Below are positions 1 through 8,656 of a stretch of 49,535 bases of DNA, piece by piece (position 1 is the stretch's first letter; each line of letters starts with the position of its first letter). The notes below the pieces were generated by a model. It was not told the origin of the DNA. It made no database searches and was given only the letters and a program-made list of their open reading frames with translations. The stretch spans positions 1 to 49,535 of the forward strand of contig CALDUQ010000018.1 of the NCBI GenBank assembly GCA_937924845.1, given 5' to 3'. The stretch is from an uncultured Flavobacteriaceae bacterium. Its GTDB lineage: Bacteria; Bacteroidota; Bacteroidia; Flavobacteriales; Flavobacteriaceae. The translations under genes and the position numbers were made by a program.

Positions 1-406
1 CTATGAATTTAGTTTAGACGGAATTGAATGGCAAACCGAAAATAGGTTTGAGAATCTTAAATTTGGGCAGTATACAGTTTTTGTAAGAGATGTATTAAGT
101 TGTAATGCTTTGCAATCTAATACGGTAACTGTTATTGATTATCCTAGGTTTTTGACACCAAATAATGATGGTATTAATGACACATGGAATATTCAAGGAG
201 CAGAAGAAATACCTGATGCTATAATTTATATTTTTGATAGGCAAGGTAAATTACTTAAACAAATATTGCCAAACGGACAGGGCTGGAATGGCTTGGTAAA
301 TGGTGTAAAATTACCTGCTAATGATTATTGGTTTACAGTAGAGTATAACGAGCCAAACACTCAAATACGTAAACAATTTAAAGCGCATTTTACTTTAAAA
401 CGATAA
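1..406 (+). CDS. C-terminal part of a secreted protein with type IX secretion (type B) sorting domain, partial
   Basis: The reading frame is open from the first bases of the window (codons start at base 2) to TAA at 404-406, so this is the last 134 residues of a longer protein. The tail has the type B sorting domain pattern: a FLTPNNDGINDTW motif, then IYIFDRQGKLL, GWNG and LPANDYWFTVEY. This domain ('gliding motility-associated C-terminal domain') sends proteins through the Bacteroidota type IX secretion system. The residues before it look like the end of an Ig-like or SprB-type repeat. The role of the missing N-terminal part cannot be seen. It is convergent with lgt across a shared hairpin. 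Confidence 0.85.
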   Translation, partial: YEFSLDGIEWQTENRFENLKFGQYTVFVRDVLSCNALQSNTVTVIDYPRFLTPNNDGINDTWNIQGAEEIPDAIIYIFDRQGKLLKQILPNGQGWNGLVNGVKLPANDYWFTVEYNEPNTQIRKQFKAHFTLKR

Positions 407-420
407 TTTAACAGATAATA

Positions 421-458
421 AAAAAAGAGCCGTAACATAATTGTATACGGCTCTTTTT
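421..458. terminator. Bidirectional intrinsic terminator
   Basis: A 9-bp perfect stem (426-434 with 446-454, AGAGCCGTA/TACGGCTCT) with an 11-nt loop is flanked by an A-run on the left and a T-run on the right. It can therefore stop transcription from both the upstream plus-strand gene and lgt on the minus strand. Confidence 0.85.
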
Positions 459-475
459 ATGAGTTTAATATAAGG

Positions 476-1309
476 TTAATTAAGTTTTTTCTTATAAAAA
501 AACATAAAATATAGGCCTGTTAATATAAGAGGAATACTTAATAATTGACCTGTATTCATATATAAAAATAAATCCTCACGGCCTGTAACTTGTTCAATTT
601 TAAATTGTTCTACAAATAGTCTTACGGTCCATAATAAAACTAAAAATAATCCAAAAATAAAACCTAATTGTTTGCTTTTGTTAGTTTTCCAATAGGTAAA
701 GTAAATAATTACAAACACAATTATATATCCAAAAGCCTCGTACAATTGGCCAGGATGCCTTGCAATCAAATCATGTTTTGCAAAGGTAATTGCCCATGGT
801 AAATCGCTGCTAGCAGGCTTGCCAATCATTTCAGAATTGAAAAAATTGCCTATTCTTACAAAAACAGCGCCTAATGATACCGCTACAACCACACGATCTA
901 AAATCCATAAAATAGATTTTTTGAGTATTTTTTTATTATACAAATACATCGATAAAATCATGCCAATTGCAGCACCATGACTAGCTAAGCCTTGAAAGCC
1001 AGTAAATTTAAAACCACCATTAAATTTAAATGGCAAAAAAATGCTAAAAAAATCATCTTTAATAAGTTCGGGTTGGTAAAAAATAACATGCCCCAATCTG
1101 GCACCAATCATTATGCCTAATACCGAATACATGAATAATGAATCTAGTTTTTCGCTATTTAAGCCTTCACGTAAATATATTTTTTTTGTGATATGCCATC
1201 CTAGTATAAAGGCAACCATCCACATCAAACTATAGTAATGAATTTTAAAATCACCAAAAATTGTAATTCCTTCGGAAGCTGGGTCCCAAATAATTTGTAA
1301 AAAATACAT
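476..1309 (-). CDS. lgt: Prolipoprotein diacylglyceryl transferase
   Basis: Transfers a diacylglyceryl group from phosphatidylglycerol to the lipobox cysteine of prolipoproteins in the inner membrane. The 277-residue polytopic protein has the family landmarks: GARLGH at 69-74, the essential HG at 111-112, the Lgt signature RIGNFFNSE at 152-160, and HPGQLYEA at 185-192. Length is normal and ATG is the start. It follows queA on the same strand but is separated from it by a strong terminator, so it probably has its own promoter. At least two lipoproteins in this window (the DUF4837 protein and the efflux adaptor) would be substrates. Confidence 0.95.
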   Translation of the reverse strand: MYFLQIIWDPASEGITIFGDFKIHYYSLMWMVAFILGWHITKKIYLREGLNSEKLDSLFMYSVLGIMIGARLGHVIFYQPELIKDDFFSIFLPFKFNGGFKFTGFQGLASHGAAIGMILSMYLYNKKILKKSILWILDRVVVAVSLGAVFVRIGNFFNSEMIGKPASSDLPWAITFAKHDLIARHPGQLYEAFGYIIVFVIIYFTYWKTNKSKQLGFIFGLFLVLLWTVRLFVEQFKIEQVTGREDLFLYMNTGQLLSIPLILTGLYFMFFYKKKLN

Positions 1310-1374
1310 GCTTTAAATTTTAAGTATGTAAATATAAAGTTTAAAGATTGATAAATTCAATTGAGTTGCAATAA

Positions 1375-1402
1375 AAAAAAGCCTCGAATCGAGGCTTTTT
1401 TT
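1375..1402 (-). terminator. Intrinsic terminator after queA
   Basis: A GCCTCG/CGAGGC stem (1381-1386 with 1390-1395) with a 3-nt loop, flanked by runs of A and T. On the minus strand it follows the queA stop directly and ends in a T-run. Confidence 0.8.
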
Positions 1403-1404
1403 TA

Positions 1405-2454
1405 TTATATAATTAGCATGGCATCACCATAGCTATAAAATTTGTAGCCTTCTTTAACAGCTTCATCATAAGCACGTTTAATAAAATCAACTCCAGCAAA
1501 AGCCGAAACCATCATTAGTAATGTAGATTTTGGTGTGTGAAAATTTGTAATCATGCAGTTAGCAATGCTAAAATCATATGGAGGAAAAATAAACTTATTA
1601 GTCCAACCTTCATATTCATTTAAAGTGCCGCTTGATGATACTGAGCTTTCAATAGCTCGCATTGCTGTTGTACCTACAGCACAAATTCGCTTTTTGTTTT
1701 TTAATGCGGTATTAATTTTTTCGGTAGCTTCTTTTTTGATAATAATTTCCTCACTATCCATTTTATGTTTTGATAAATCTTCAACCTCAACAGGGTTAAA
1801 AGTACCCAAGCCAACGTGTAAAGTAAGTTCGGCAAAATCAACACCTTTTATTTCCAAACGTTTTAATAAATGCTTAGAAAAGTGTAAACCAGCAGTAGGA
1901 GCCGCTACTGCACCCTCATTTTTAGCAAAAATAGTTTGGTAGCGTTCTTCATCTTCAGGAATTATATCTCTTTTAATATACTTTGGCAAAGGGGTTTCGC
2001 CAAGCTCATTAAGTTTTTTTCTAAACTCGGTGTATGAACCATCATATAAAAAGCGTAATGTACGGCCTCTTGATGTTGTATTATCAATAACCTCAGCCAC
2101 CAAGGTTTCGTCATCACCAAAATATAATTTATTTCCAATTCGTATTTTACGAGCAGGATCAACAAGTACATCCCATAAGCGCTGTTCACTATTTAACTCT
2201 CGTAATAAAAAAACCTCAATACGTGCACCTGTTTTTTCTTTATTACCATAAAGGCGAGCAGGAAAAACCTTTGTGTTGTTAAGAATCATTATGTCATCTT
2301 CTTCAAAATAATCGATAAGATCTTTAAATTGTTTATGTTCAATTGTTTGTTCCTTTCGATTTAACACCATAAGTCTAGCTTCGTCTCTATTTTCTGAAGG
2401 AAATTCGGCTAATAATTCTTCTGGTAATTCAAAATTGAAGTTTGATAATTTCAT
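1405..2454 (-). CDS. queA: S-adenosylmethionine:tRNA ribosyltransferase-isomerase
   Basis: Moves the ribosyl part of SAM onto 7-aminomethyl-7-deazaguanine in tRNA, giving epoxyqueuosine at the wobble position of GUN anticodons. Recognised by [10 protein letters not shown] at 59-68, [10 protein letters not shown] at 151-160, [10 protein letters not shown] at 184-193, TLHVGLGTF at 211-219 and HKMDSE at 230-235. The 349-residue length is normal and ATG is the start. It lies 102 nt after aroA, but a good promoter in that gap and a terminator behind it suggest it can be its own transcription unit. tRNA-Tyr is among the tRNAs that receive queuosine, a loose link to the upstream Tyr pathway. Confidence 0.95.
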   Translation of the reverse strand: MKLSNFNFELPEELLAEFPSENRDEARLMVLNRKEQTIEHKQFKDLIDYFEEDDIMILNNTKVFPARLYGNKEKTGARIEVFLLRELNSEQRLWDVLVDPARKIRIGNKLYFGDDETLVAEVIDNTTSRGRTLRFLYDGSYTEFRKKLNELGETPLPKYIKRDIIPEDEERYQTIFAKNEGAVAAPTAGLHFSKHLLKRLEIKGVDFAELTLHVGLGTFNPVEVEDLSKHKMDSEEIIIKKEATEKINTALKNKKRICAVGTTAMRAIESSVSSSGTLNEYEGWTNKFIFPPYDFSIANCMITNFHTPKSTLLMMVSAFAGVDFIKRAYDEAVKEGYKFYSYGDAMLII

Positions 2455-2481
2455 CGTTTATACGGGTTTTTAAATAATTTG

Positions 2482-2513
2482 CAAATATACAATGTTGATA
2501 TAGGCGTTGTCAA
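2482..2513 (-). promoter_or_regulatory. Predicted queA promoter
   Basis: On the minus strand a TTG (2513-2511) is followed after 21 nt by TATATTTG (2489-2482), a perfect match to the Bacteroidota TAnnTTTG -7 box. It lies 28 nt before the queA ATG, so queA need not depend on the aromatic operon. Confidence 0.6.
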
Positions 2514-2556
2514 GTAAATTGAGTTATATTTTACAGCTCATTTTTTACTTATAAAA

Positions 2557-3792
2557 TTAGTTGCTTGTGGTTTTAATGCCTACGGAATTTAAATCATGCC
2601 AAAAATCGGGATAAGATTTTGAAACCACTTGGGCGTCATTAATTGTAAATTCCTGTTTTAGCGCCAACGGAGCAAAAGCCATTGCCATTCGATGGTCATG
2701 GTAGGTGTTTATTGCAACATGTTGGTTTAGGTTTTTAATTTTGTTTATGCGTAAGCTATCTTTAGTTATAATAACTTCAGTCCCAAATTTTTCAATTTCA
2801 TTTTTTAAGGCTTGTAATCGATCGGTTTCTTTAATTTTTAAGGTGTGAAGCCCAGTTATATGGCATGGTATGTTTAGTCCTAAGCAGGTAACTGCAATTG
2901 TTTGAGCTATATCGGGCGCATTTGCCAAATCATAATTAAAAGCTGCATTAGCAGTAGGTTTACTGGTTTTTTGTAATGTAATATTGTGGGAGCTAAAACT
3001 AGTTTTAACACCAAATTGCTCATAAATTGAAGCCAAAACAGAGTCACCCTGTAGGCTGTTTTGCTTGTAAGATGACAGTGTTATTGCTGCGCCAATATCA
3101 CTTAAAGCTATTAGGCTGTAAAAGTATGATGCCGATGACCAATCTGACTCAACAATTAAAGTTTTTTGCTCAATTGGTTGTTTTGCCGAAACAATGGTTA
3201 TGGTGTTATTGTTAAATGATGTTTGTATGCCAATTTGGTTTAATAAATTAAGCGTCATTTTTATATATGGTACCGATGTAATTTGACCTTGAAGGTTAAT
3301 AGTAAAACCATTTTTAAATTTGCTGCCAATTAAAATTAGTGCCGAAATATATTGACTGCTAATATTTGCTTTAATCGAAACCGTATTTTTAACTAATTGT
3401 TTACCTGTTATTTTAATAGGTGGATAGCCTTCATGTTTTACATAACTAATACTAGCGCCAAGGCTATTTAAAGCATCAACTAGCACTTTTATAGGGCGTT
3501 CCTGCATACGGTTTGATCCTGTAAGTGTTATAGATGCATTAGTATTGTTGCTAGCAAAGTAGGCGGTTAAAAATCGCATGGCTGTACCAGCGTGGTTTAT
3601 GTCAATAATAGCTTCGTTAGATTGCAGGGCTTTTTGCATTAACTGCGAATCATCAGAATTAGAAATGTTTTTAATAGACAGTTTAGGGTATAAAGCTTGA
3701 AGTAAAAGCAGCCGATTGGATTCGCTTTTAGAGCCAGTAATTGTTATGTGCTGATTGTTTTTTAAAACAGATTTTTCTAATCGTAAATTCAT
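2557..3792 (-). CDS. aroA: 3-phosphoshikimate 1-carboxyvinyltransferase (EPSP synthase)
   Basis: Joins phosphoenolpyruvate to shikimate-3-phosphate, the sixth step of the shikimate pathway. Motifs seen are GSKSESNR at 20-27 (substrate-binding Lys and Ser), HAGTAMRFL at 67-75, RMQERPIKVLVDAL from 95, the NAPDIAQT stretch with the catalytic-region Asp, KETDRL, and YHDHRMAMA near the C-terminus. The 411 residues are slightly short for the family but all core motifs are present. It starts 3 nt after the MazG-like gene, so it is the distal member of the attenuator-controlled aromatic operon. Confidence 0.95.
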   Translation of the reverse strand: MNLRLEKSVLKNNQHITITGSKSESNRLLLLQALYPKLSIKNISNSDDSQLMQKALQSNEAIIDINHAGTAMRFLTAYFASNNTNASITLTGSNRMQERPIKVLVDALNSLGASISYVKHEGYPPIKITGKQLVKNTVSIKANISSQYISALILIGSKFKNGFTINLQGQITSVPYIKMTLNLLNQIGIQTSFNNNTITIVSAKQPIEQKTLIVESDWSSASYFYSLIALSDIGAAITLSSYKQNSLQGDSVLASIYEQFGVKTSFSSHNITLQKTSKPTANAAFNYDLANAPDIAQTIAVTCLGLNIPCHITGLHTLKIKETDRLQALKNEIEKFGTEVIITKDSLRINKIKNLNQHVAINTYHDHRMAMAFAPLALKQEFTINDAQVVSKSYPDFWHDLNSVGIKTTSN

Positions 3793-3795
3793 AAG

Positions 3796-4122
3796 CTATT
3801 TTAGCTTTTTATTATTATGATGTCTATCGTGGTCGCGTTTTGTTTTGATGTCTAGTTTTTTATCAAAAGCATCTTGTAAATTAACACCTGTTTGGTTTGC
3901 TAAGCATAACACTACAAACATAACATCGGCCAACTCTTCGCCCAAATCTTTGTTCTTGTCACTTTCTTTTTCGCTTTGCTCACCGTATCTACGTGCAATT
4001 ATTCGGGCAACTTCACCAACTTCTTCGGTGAGCTGAGCCATATTTGTAAGTTCATTAAAATAACGAACCCCATGGTTTTTTATCCACTCGTCTACTTGTT
4101 TTTGTGCGTTTTGTATATCCAT
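3796..4122 (-). CDS. MazG-like nucleotide pyrophosphohydrolase
   Basis: A small all-alpha NTP pyrophosphohydrolase of the MazG family; such enzymes hydrolyse (d)NTPs to monophosphate and PPi. The Mg-binding pattern is visible as EEVGE at 33-37 and EELAD at 62-66, within 108 residues, typical for single-domain members. Its ATG overlaps the dtd stop by one base (TAATG), indicating translational coupling. The lysine- and histidine-rich tail (RDHDRHHNNKKLK) is not part of the catalytic fold. The substrate cannot be predicted. Confidence 0.85.
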   Translation of the reverse strand: MDIQNAQKQVDEWIKNHGVRYFNELTNMAQLTEEVGEVARIIARRYGEQSEKESDKNKDLGEELADVMFVVLCLANQTGVNLQDAFDKKLDIKTKRDHDRHHNNKKLK

Positions 4123-4574
4123 TAGGTTTTATTTTTTGTATCAATAATAATAGTGACAGGCCCATCATTAATTAACTCTATTTTCATGTCAGCCCCAAAC
4201 TCACCACTTTTAATGGGGGCATTTAATTTGATTTCAAATGCCTTCAAAAATTGATTGTAAATAGGTTTTGCTATGTCTGGTTTTGCTGCTTTTATATAGC
4301 TAGGTCTGTTTCCTTTTTTTGTGCTAGCGTGTAATGTAAACTGGCTAATAATTAGCACTTCACCATTTATATCTAATAATGAGTTGTTCATAACATCATC
4401 AGCATTATTAAAAATACGCAGATTACAAATTTTATTGATTAACCAATTGATGTCCTCATCAGTGTCCTCATCAACAATGCCTACCAAAATAACAAGACCT
4501 TGTTTTATTTCACCAATTATATTTTGGCTCACCGTAACATTTGCTTTAGTAACTCGCTGTATAACGGCCTTCAT
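4122..4574 (-). CDS. dtd: D-aminoacyl-tRNA deacylase
   Basis: Removes D-amino acids (classically D-Tyr) wrongly attached to tRNA, and also clears Gly-tRNA(Ala). The protein is 150 residues with the two active-site signatures SQFTL (77-81) and the cross-subunit NDGPVT (136-141). ATG start, 2 nt after rsgA, and overlapping the next gene by one base. Its place inside a Tyr/Phe biosynthesis operon makes sense, since D-Tyr and D-Phe tRNA esters are its textbook substrates. Confidence 0.93.
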   Translation of the reverse strand: MKAVIQRVTKANVTVSQNIIGEIKQGLVILVGIVDEDTDEDINWLINKICNLRIFNNADDVMNNSLLDINGEVLIISQFTLHASTKKGNRPSYIKAAKPDIAKPIYNQFLKAFEIKLNAPIKSGEFGADMKIELINDGPVTIIIDTKNKT

Positions 4575-4576
4575 GC

Positions 4577-5533
4577 TTAGTTTTGTTCGTTGTCAAAATT
4601 ATCGGTTCGGTAGTGCGCATCTTCGCCTTCTAAAATTTGCACATAGCTTTTGTATCTAGAAAAAGCAATTTGGTCATTTTCTAGGGCATCTTTAATGGCG
4701 CATTTAGGCTCTTTTAGATGTAAACAGTTGTTAAATTTACAATTGTGTTTTAATTCAAAAAATTCTGGAAAATAGTCACCAACTTCTTCTTTTTCCATAT
4801 TAAAAATCCCAAAACCTTTAATACCAGGGGTGTCAATAATTTTGGCATTAAAAGTTAAATCAAACATTTCGGCAAACGTAGTGGTGTGTTGTCCTTGTTG
4901 GTGTTGTACCGAAATCATTTTAGTTTTTAAATTTAAATTAGGCTCAATAGTATTGACTAAAGTCGATTTACCAACGCCCGAATGGCCTGCAAACATGCTA
5001 ACTTTACCAAGCATTAATTTTTTTATTTTATCAATGTTTTTTCCTGTCTTCGCAGAAATGCCAATGCACTCGTACCCAATTTTTCGGTATAAATGAGCTA
5101 AATATTTAACCTCAAGCAAAGTATCATCGTCGTATGTATCAATTTTATTAAAAACAAGTACGGTTTTAATGTCGTAGGCTTGTGCAGTAACTAAAAATCG
5201 ATCAATAAAACTGGTGAACGTTTGCGGATTATTAATGGTTATTAATAAAAAAACTTGATCAATATTAGAGGCAATAATATGCGTTTGTTTTGAAAGATTT
5301 ACCGACTTTCTAACAATATAATTTTGGCGTTCATGTATGTTATGTATAACACCTGTAACGGTATTGTTTTTAGTTTCAGCTTCAAAATCTACGTAATCAC
5401 CAACCGCAATTGGGTTAGTGCTTTTAATGCCGTCAAGACGGAATCGTCCTTTTATTCGGCACTCAAAAGTTTCGTTAGTTTCTGTTTTAACAGTATACCA
5501 ACTGCCTGTAGATTTATATACTAAGCCAACCAT
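4577..5533 (-). CDS. rsgA: Ribosome small-subunit maturation GTPase RsgA
   Basis: A circularly permuted GTPase that helps late 30S subunit maturation. An N-terminal OB-fold (about 1-70) is followed by the permuted G motifs: NKID (129-132, G4), SAKTG (160-164, G5), GHSGVGKS (183-190, P-loop), a TTT switch (217-219) and DTPGIKGFG (234-242, G3). The C-terminal zinc knuckle is present as Cys265, Cys270, His272 and Cys278. Length (318) is normal. It lies 36 nt after the DAHP synthase gene and is tightly joined to dtd. Confidence 0.95.
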   Translation of the reverse strand: MVGLVYKSTGSWYTVKTETNETFECRIKGRFRLDGIKSTNPIAVGDYVDFEAETKNNTVTGVIHNIHERQNYIVRKSVNLSKQTHIIASNIDQVFLLITINNPQTFTSFIDRFLVTAQAYDIKTVLVFNKIDTYDDDTLLEVKYLAHLYRKIGYECIGISAKTGKNIDKIKKLMLGKVSMFAGHSGVGKSTLVNTIEPNLNLKTKMISVQHQQGQHTTTFAEMFDLTFNAKIIDTPGIKGFGIFNMEKEEVGDYFPEFFELKHNCKFNNCLHLKEPKCAIKDALENDQIAFSRYKSYVQILEGEDAHYRTDNFDNEQN

Positions 5534-5569
5534 TTTAAAAAATTTACGGTTACAGGTATTATCATATAT

Positions 5570-6652
5570 TTAGTTTTTAATAACTTTTTCTTGATGATTT
5601 ATTGATTCTTGATGAATGGCTTTAAACATACGTAAAATAAATTCTTCACTCAAGTTTTTTTCTTCACCTTCTAAAATCATATTGCCCAAAATTTCGTTCC
5701 AACGTTTGGATTGCAAAACGGCAACGTTTTTTTCTTTTTTAAGTTGTCCTATTTCTCTAGATATGGTCATGCGTTTACCAAGTAAATCAACCAATTGGTT
5801 GTCGGCAACATTAATTTGTGCACGAAGACTTTCTAAAGAGTCTTTATAGCTTGCATCTGTATTAGTTTCTTTTCTAATTGTTAAATCACTCATGATTTGC
5901 TTTAAGGTATTTGGCGTTACTTGTTGAGCCGCATCACTCCAAGCATTGTCAGGATCGGTGTGAGTTTCAATCATTAAGCCGTCAAAATTTAAATCTAAAG
6001 CGGTTTGTGATACATCAAAAATCATTTTTCTGTTTCCTGTAATATGTGAAGGGTCACAAATTAAAGGTAAATCAGGAAATTTGTTTTGAAATTCTATGGC
6101 AAGTTGCCATTCGGGGATGTTTCTGTACTTGGTTTTTTCGTAAGTAGAAAAACCTCTATGTATAGCGCCTAGATTTTTAATATTTGCTGTGTATAAGCGT
6201 TCAATACCACCTAGCCACAATGCTAAATCTGGGTTTACAGGATTTTTTACAAGTACAATTTTGTCAGTTCCGTTTAAAGCATCAGCAATTTCTTGCATAA
6301 TAAAAGGCGAAACGGTTGATCGTGCACCTATCCATAATAAATCGATATCATGCTCTAAGGCTAGTTTTACGTGTGCTGCATTTGCAACTTCGGTACAGGT
6401 TTTCATACCTGTTTCTTCTTTAACTTTTTGTAGCCATTTTAAGCCTAACGCGCCTACGCCTTCAAAGTTTCCTGGACGTGTTCTTGGTTTCCAAATACCA
6501 GCTCTGTAATAGTTAACATCAGAATCTTTTAATTCGTGCGCAATTTTTAAAACCTGTTCTTCGGTTTCTGCACTACAAGGCCCTGCTATTACTAGTGGAT
6601 GCGCTAAATTGATATCATCCAACCATGTTCTTAATTCTTTTTTGTTTTCCAT
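5570..6652 (-). CDS. Bifunctional 3-deoxy-7-phosphoheptulonate synthase / chorismate mutase (type II CM)
   Basis: Catalyses the first shikimate step (PEP plus erythrose-4-phosphate to DAHP) and also chorismate to prephenate. The N-terminal about 260 residues are a type I-beta/NeuB-like DAHP synthase (VIAGPCSAE at 21-29, WKPRTRPG at 54-61, CDPSHITG). A C-terminal AroQ-type helical chorismate mutase follows from about 268 (SLESLRAQINVAD, then LLGKRMTISREIGQLK). The fusion is usual in Bacteroidota. With pheA, tyrA and the aminotransferase it makes the operon self-sufficient for directing carbon from DAHP through prephenate to Phe and Tyr. In this fusion class the mutase part often serves as the allosteric sensor. 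Confidence 0.93.
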   Translation of the reverse strand: MENKKELRTWLDDINLAHPLVIAGPCSAETEEQVLKIAHELKDSDVNYYRAGIWKPRTRPGNFEGVGALGLKWLQKVKEETGMKTCTEVANAAHVKLALEHDIDLLWIGARSTVSPFIMQEIADALNGTDKIVLVKNPVNPDLALWLGGIERLYTANIKNLGAIHRGFSTYEKTKYRNIPEWQLAIEFQNKFPDLPLICDPSHITGNRKMIFDVSQTALDLNFDGLMIETHTDPDNAWSDAAQQVTPNTLKQIMSDLTIRKETNTDASYKDSLESLRAQINVADNQLVDLLGKRMTISREIGQLKKEKNVAVLQSKRWNEILGNMILEGEEKNLSEEFILRMFKAIHQESINHQEKVIKN

Positions 6653-6662
6653 TTTTCTCGGT

Positions 6663-7511
6663 TTAAATTCCTTTTAGTATTTGTTTTATATAATTAGTCG
6701 ATTCCATTGCTGTTTTTATTGCCTCAAAGTTGTCTTTTTCCATTAAGGTTTTAAAAGTTGTAAGGTTATTTATGTATTCGTTTAAGGTTTCAATAACATT
6801 ACTCTTATTTTGTTTAAAAATAGGCGCCCACATATTTGGTGAGCTTTTTGCTAACCTTACGGTAGATTCAAATCCGCTGCCAGCCATGTCAAAAATATCA
6901 CGCTCATTTTTTGCTTTTTCAATAACAGTTTTACCTAGCATAAATGAGCTAATGTGCGACAGGTGGGATACATAGGCAATGTGTTGGTCATGTGCCTCTG
7001 GGTTCATATACCTAATGCGCATGCCTATATCTTGAAATAATTTTAATGCCTTTTCTTGTAGTTTAAAGGTTGTTTTTTCGACCTCACAAATGATATTAGT
7101 TTTGCCTTCAAATAAATTTGAAATGGCTGCTTTTGGTCCAGAAAATTCTGTTCCTGCAATTGGGTGTGTTGCTAAAAAATTACGACGGTTAGGATGTTGT
7201 TCTACTACTTTACAAATGTCCATTTTTGTTGAGCCAACATCAATAACTAAGGTGTTTATGTTTATCAAATCTAGTAACTGGGGTAGTAATTTAACCGTTT
7301 TGTCAACAGGTATTGCTACAATCACTAAATCGGCATTTTTAATATCTACCAAATTTGCTTTTTTGTCGATTAAATGAAGCTTAATAGCTTGATTTAAGTG
7401 CTCGTCGCTATGGTCTACCCCAAAAATTGTTGCATTTGGGTTTGCTTTTTTTATTGATAAAGCCAAGCTGCCTCCAATTAAACCAACGCCTATTATATAT
7501 ATGTTTTTCAT
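6663..7511 (-). CDS. tyrA: Prephenate dehydrogenase
   Basis: NAD(P)-dependent oxidative decarboxylation of prephenate to 4-hydroxyphenylpyruvate, the Tyr precursor. The Rossmann motif GVGLIGGSLA is at 8-17, DVGSTK at 91-96, and the catalytic THPIAGTEFSG at 115-125; a helical dimerisation domain fills the rest. The 282-residue protein ends without an ACT domain. Its ATG overlaps the aminotransferase stop in ATGA (7508-7511), so translation is coupled. Confidence 0.93.
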   Translation of the reverse strand: MKNIYIIGVGLIGGSLALSIKKANPNATIFGVDHSDEHLNQAIKLHLIDKKANLVDIKNADLVIVAIPVDKTVKLLPQLLDLININTLVIDVGSTKMDICKVVEQHPNRRNFLATHPIAGTEFSGPKAAISNLFEGKTNIICEVEKTTFKLQEKALKLFQDIGMRIRYMNPEAHDQHIAYVSHLSHISSFMLGKTVIEKAKNERDIFDMAGSGFESTVRLAKSSPNMWAPIFKQNKSNVIETLNEYINNLTTFKTLMEKDNFEAIKTAMESTNYIKQILKGI

Positions 7512-8656
7512 TGGTTAAGTCGTTTTAAAGCATCGTTAAGTTGCTGTTGGTTTGCACATAATGAAAACCTAATATAGCCCTCGCCTTTACTGCCAAAAAT
7601 AGTACCAGGGGTAATAAATATATGATTGTTTTTTAGTATGTTATCAATTACGGTTTCAGAGGTTTGGCCTTTAGGTAATTTTGCCCAAACAAACATTCCG
7701 CTAGTATTTTTGCTGTAGGTACAGTTAAGTTTATCGGCTAATAGCCAAGTTAATTCTCGTCTTTTTTTATAAATAGAGTTGATGTGTTTAAACCAATCGT
7801 CCGAAAGGTTTAAAGCTTCAATAGCGCCTTTTTGTAAGCCAAAAAACATGCCAGAGTCCATGTTGCTTTTTACTTTCAAAATATTTTGAATGATGTGCTT
7901 GTTTCCTAAAACCATACCCACACGCCATCCAGCCATATTAAAGGTTTTACTTAGCGAGTTAAGTTCAATCGCTACATCTTTGGCGCCTTCGATTTGTAAA
8001 ATACTAATGGGGTTATCGTTAAGTATAAAGCTATAAGGGTTGTCATTTACAATTAAAATTGAATGGCGTTTAGCAAAAGCAATTAGGTTTTTAAAAAGTT
8101 GTAAAGGCGCGTTTGTTCCTGTTGGCATGTGCGGGTAATTTACCCACATTAGTTTCACTTTACTTAAATCGGTGTTTTCTAAAGCTTCAAAATTTGGTAA
8201 CCAATTATTGGTTTCCTCCAAATCATAAAACCGTGGTGTTGCACCCACTAATTTTGTGACCGATTGGTAGGTTGGGTAGCCAGGGTTGGGTATTAATACC
8301 TGGTCACCAGCGTTTAAATACGCCATTGAAATGTGCATAATACCTTCCTTACTTCCCATTAATGGTAAAATTTCATGGTCAGGGTTTACATTTACCTTAA
8401 AATTTTTATTATAAAATTGAGAAATAGCCAGCCTTAACTCAGGTAAACCTTGATAGCTTTGATATTTGTGGGCTGTTGTGTTGTTTATACTTTGTGTTAA
8501 AGCTGTAGTTACCGCAGTTGGAGGTTGTAAATCAGGGCTGCCAATACCAAGATTGATAACAGATTTTCCTTCAGCATTCATTGCTGCTACTTCTTTTAGT
8601 TTTCTTGAAAAATAATATTCTTCAACAGTTTGTAGTCGGTTGGCGGCTCTAATCAT
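7508..8656 (-). CDS. Class I/II PLP aminotransferase of the aromatic pathway
   Basis: A fold-type I aminotransferase, 382 residues from the chosen ATG at 8656 (an in-frame TTG at 8680 lies deeper inside pheA and is less likely). The PLP-binding lysine is in NSLSKTFNMAGWR (Lys237). The LGIGSPD N-terminal motif, PNPGYPTY, NYPHMPTG and NDNPY motifs are also seen. Placed between pheA and tyrA, it most likely transaminates phenylpyruvate/4-hydroxyphenylpyruvate or prephenate; a generic aspartate-type substrate cannot be excluded. It overlaps the 3' end of pheA by 8 nt. Confidence 0.88.
   Translation of the reverse strand: MIRAANRLQTVEEYYFSRKLKEVAAMNAEGKSVINLGIGSPDLQPPTAVTTALTQSINNTTAHKYQSYQGLPELRLAISQFYNKNFKVNVNPDHEILPLMGSKEGIMHISMAYLNAGDQVLIPNPGYPTYQSVTKLVGATPRFYDLEETNNWLPNFEALENTDLSKVKLMWVNYPHMPTGTNAPLQLFKNLIAFAKRHSILIVNDNPYSFILNDNPISILQIEGAKDVAIELNSLSKTFNMAGWRVGMVLGNKHIIQNILKVKSNMDSGMFFGLQKGAIEALNLSDDWFKHINSIYKKRRELTWLLADKLNCTYSKNTSGMFVWAKLPKGQTSETVIDNILKNNHIFITPGTIFGSKGEGYIRFSLCANQQQLNDALKRLNQ

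Noticed and set aside
1553-1942. Long open frame antisense to queA
   Set aside because: No family resemblance and no promoter or ribosome-binding context; it mirrors the codon pattern of queA. The same applies to the many antisense frames over aroA, rsgA, tyrA, lpdA, etfA and others.
2520-2556. Possible terminator between aroA and queA
   Set aside because: TGAG/CTCA complementarity is only 4 bp and lacks a T-run on the minus strand; the separate queA promoter is the better-supported signal.
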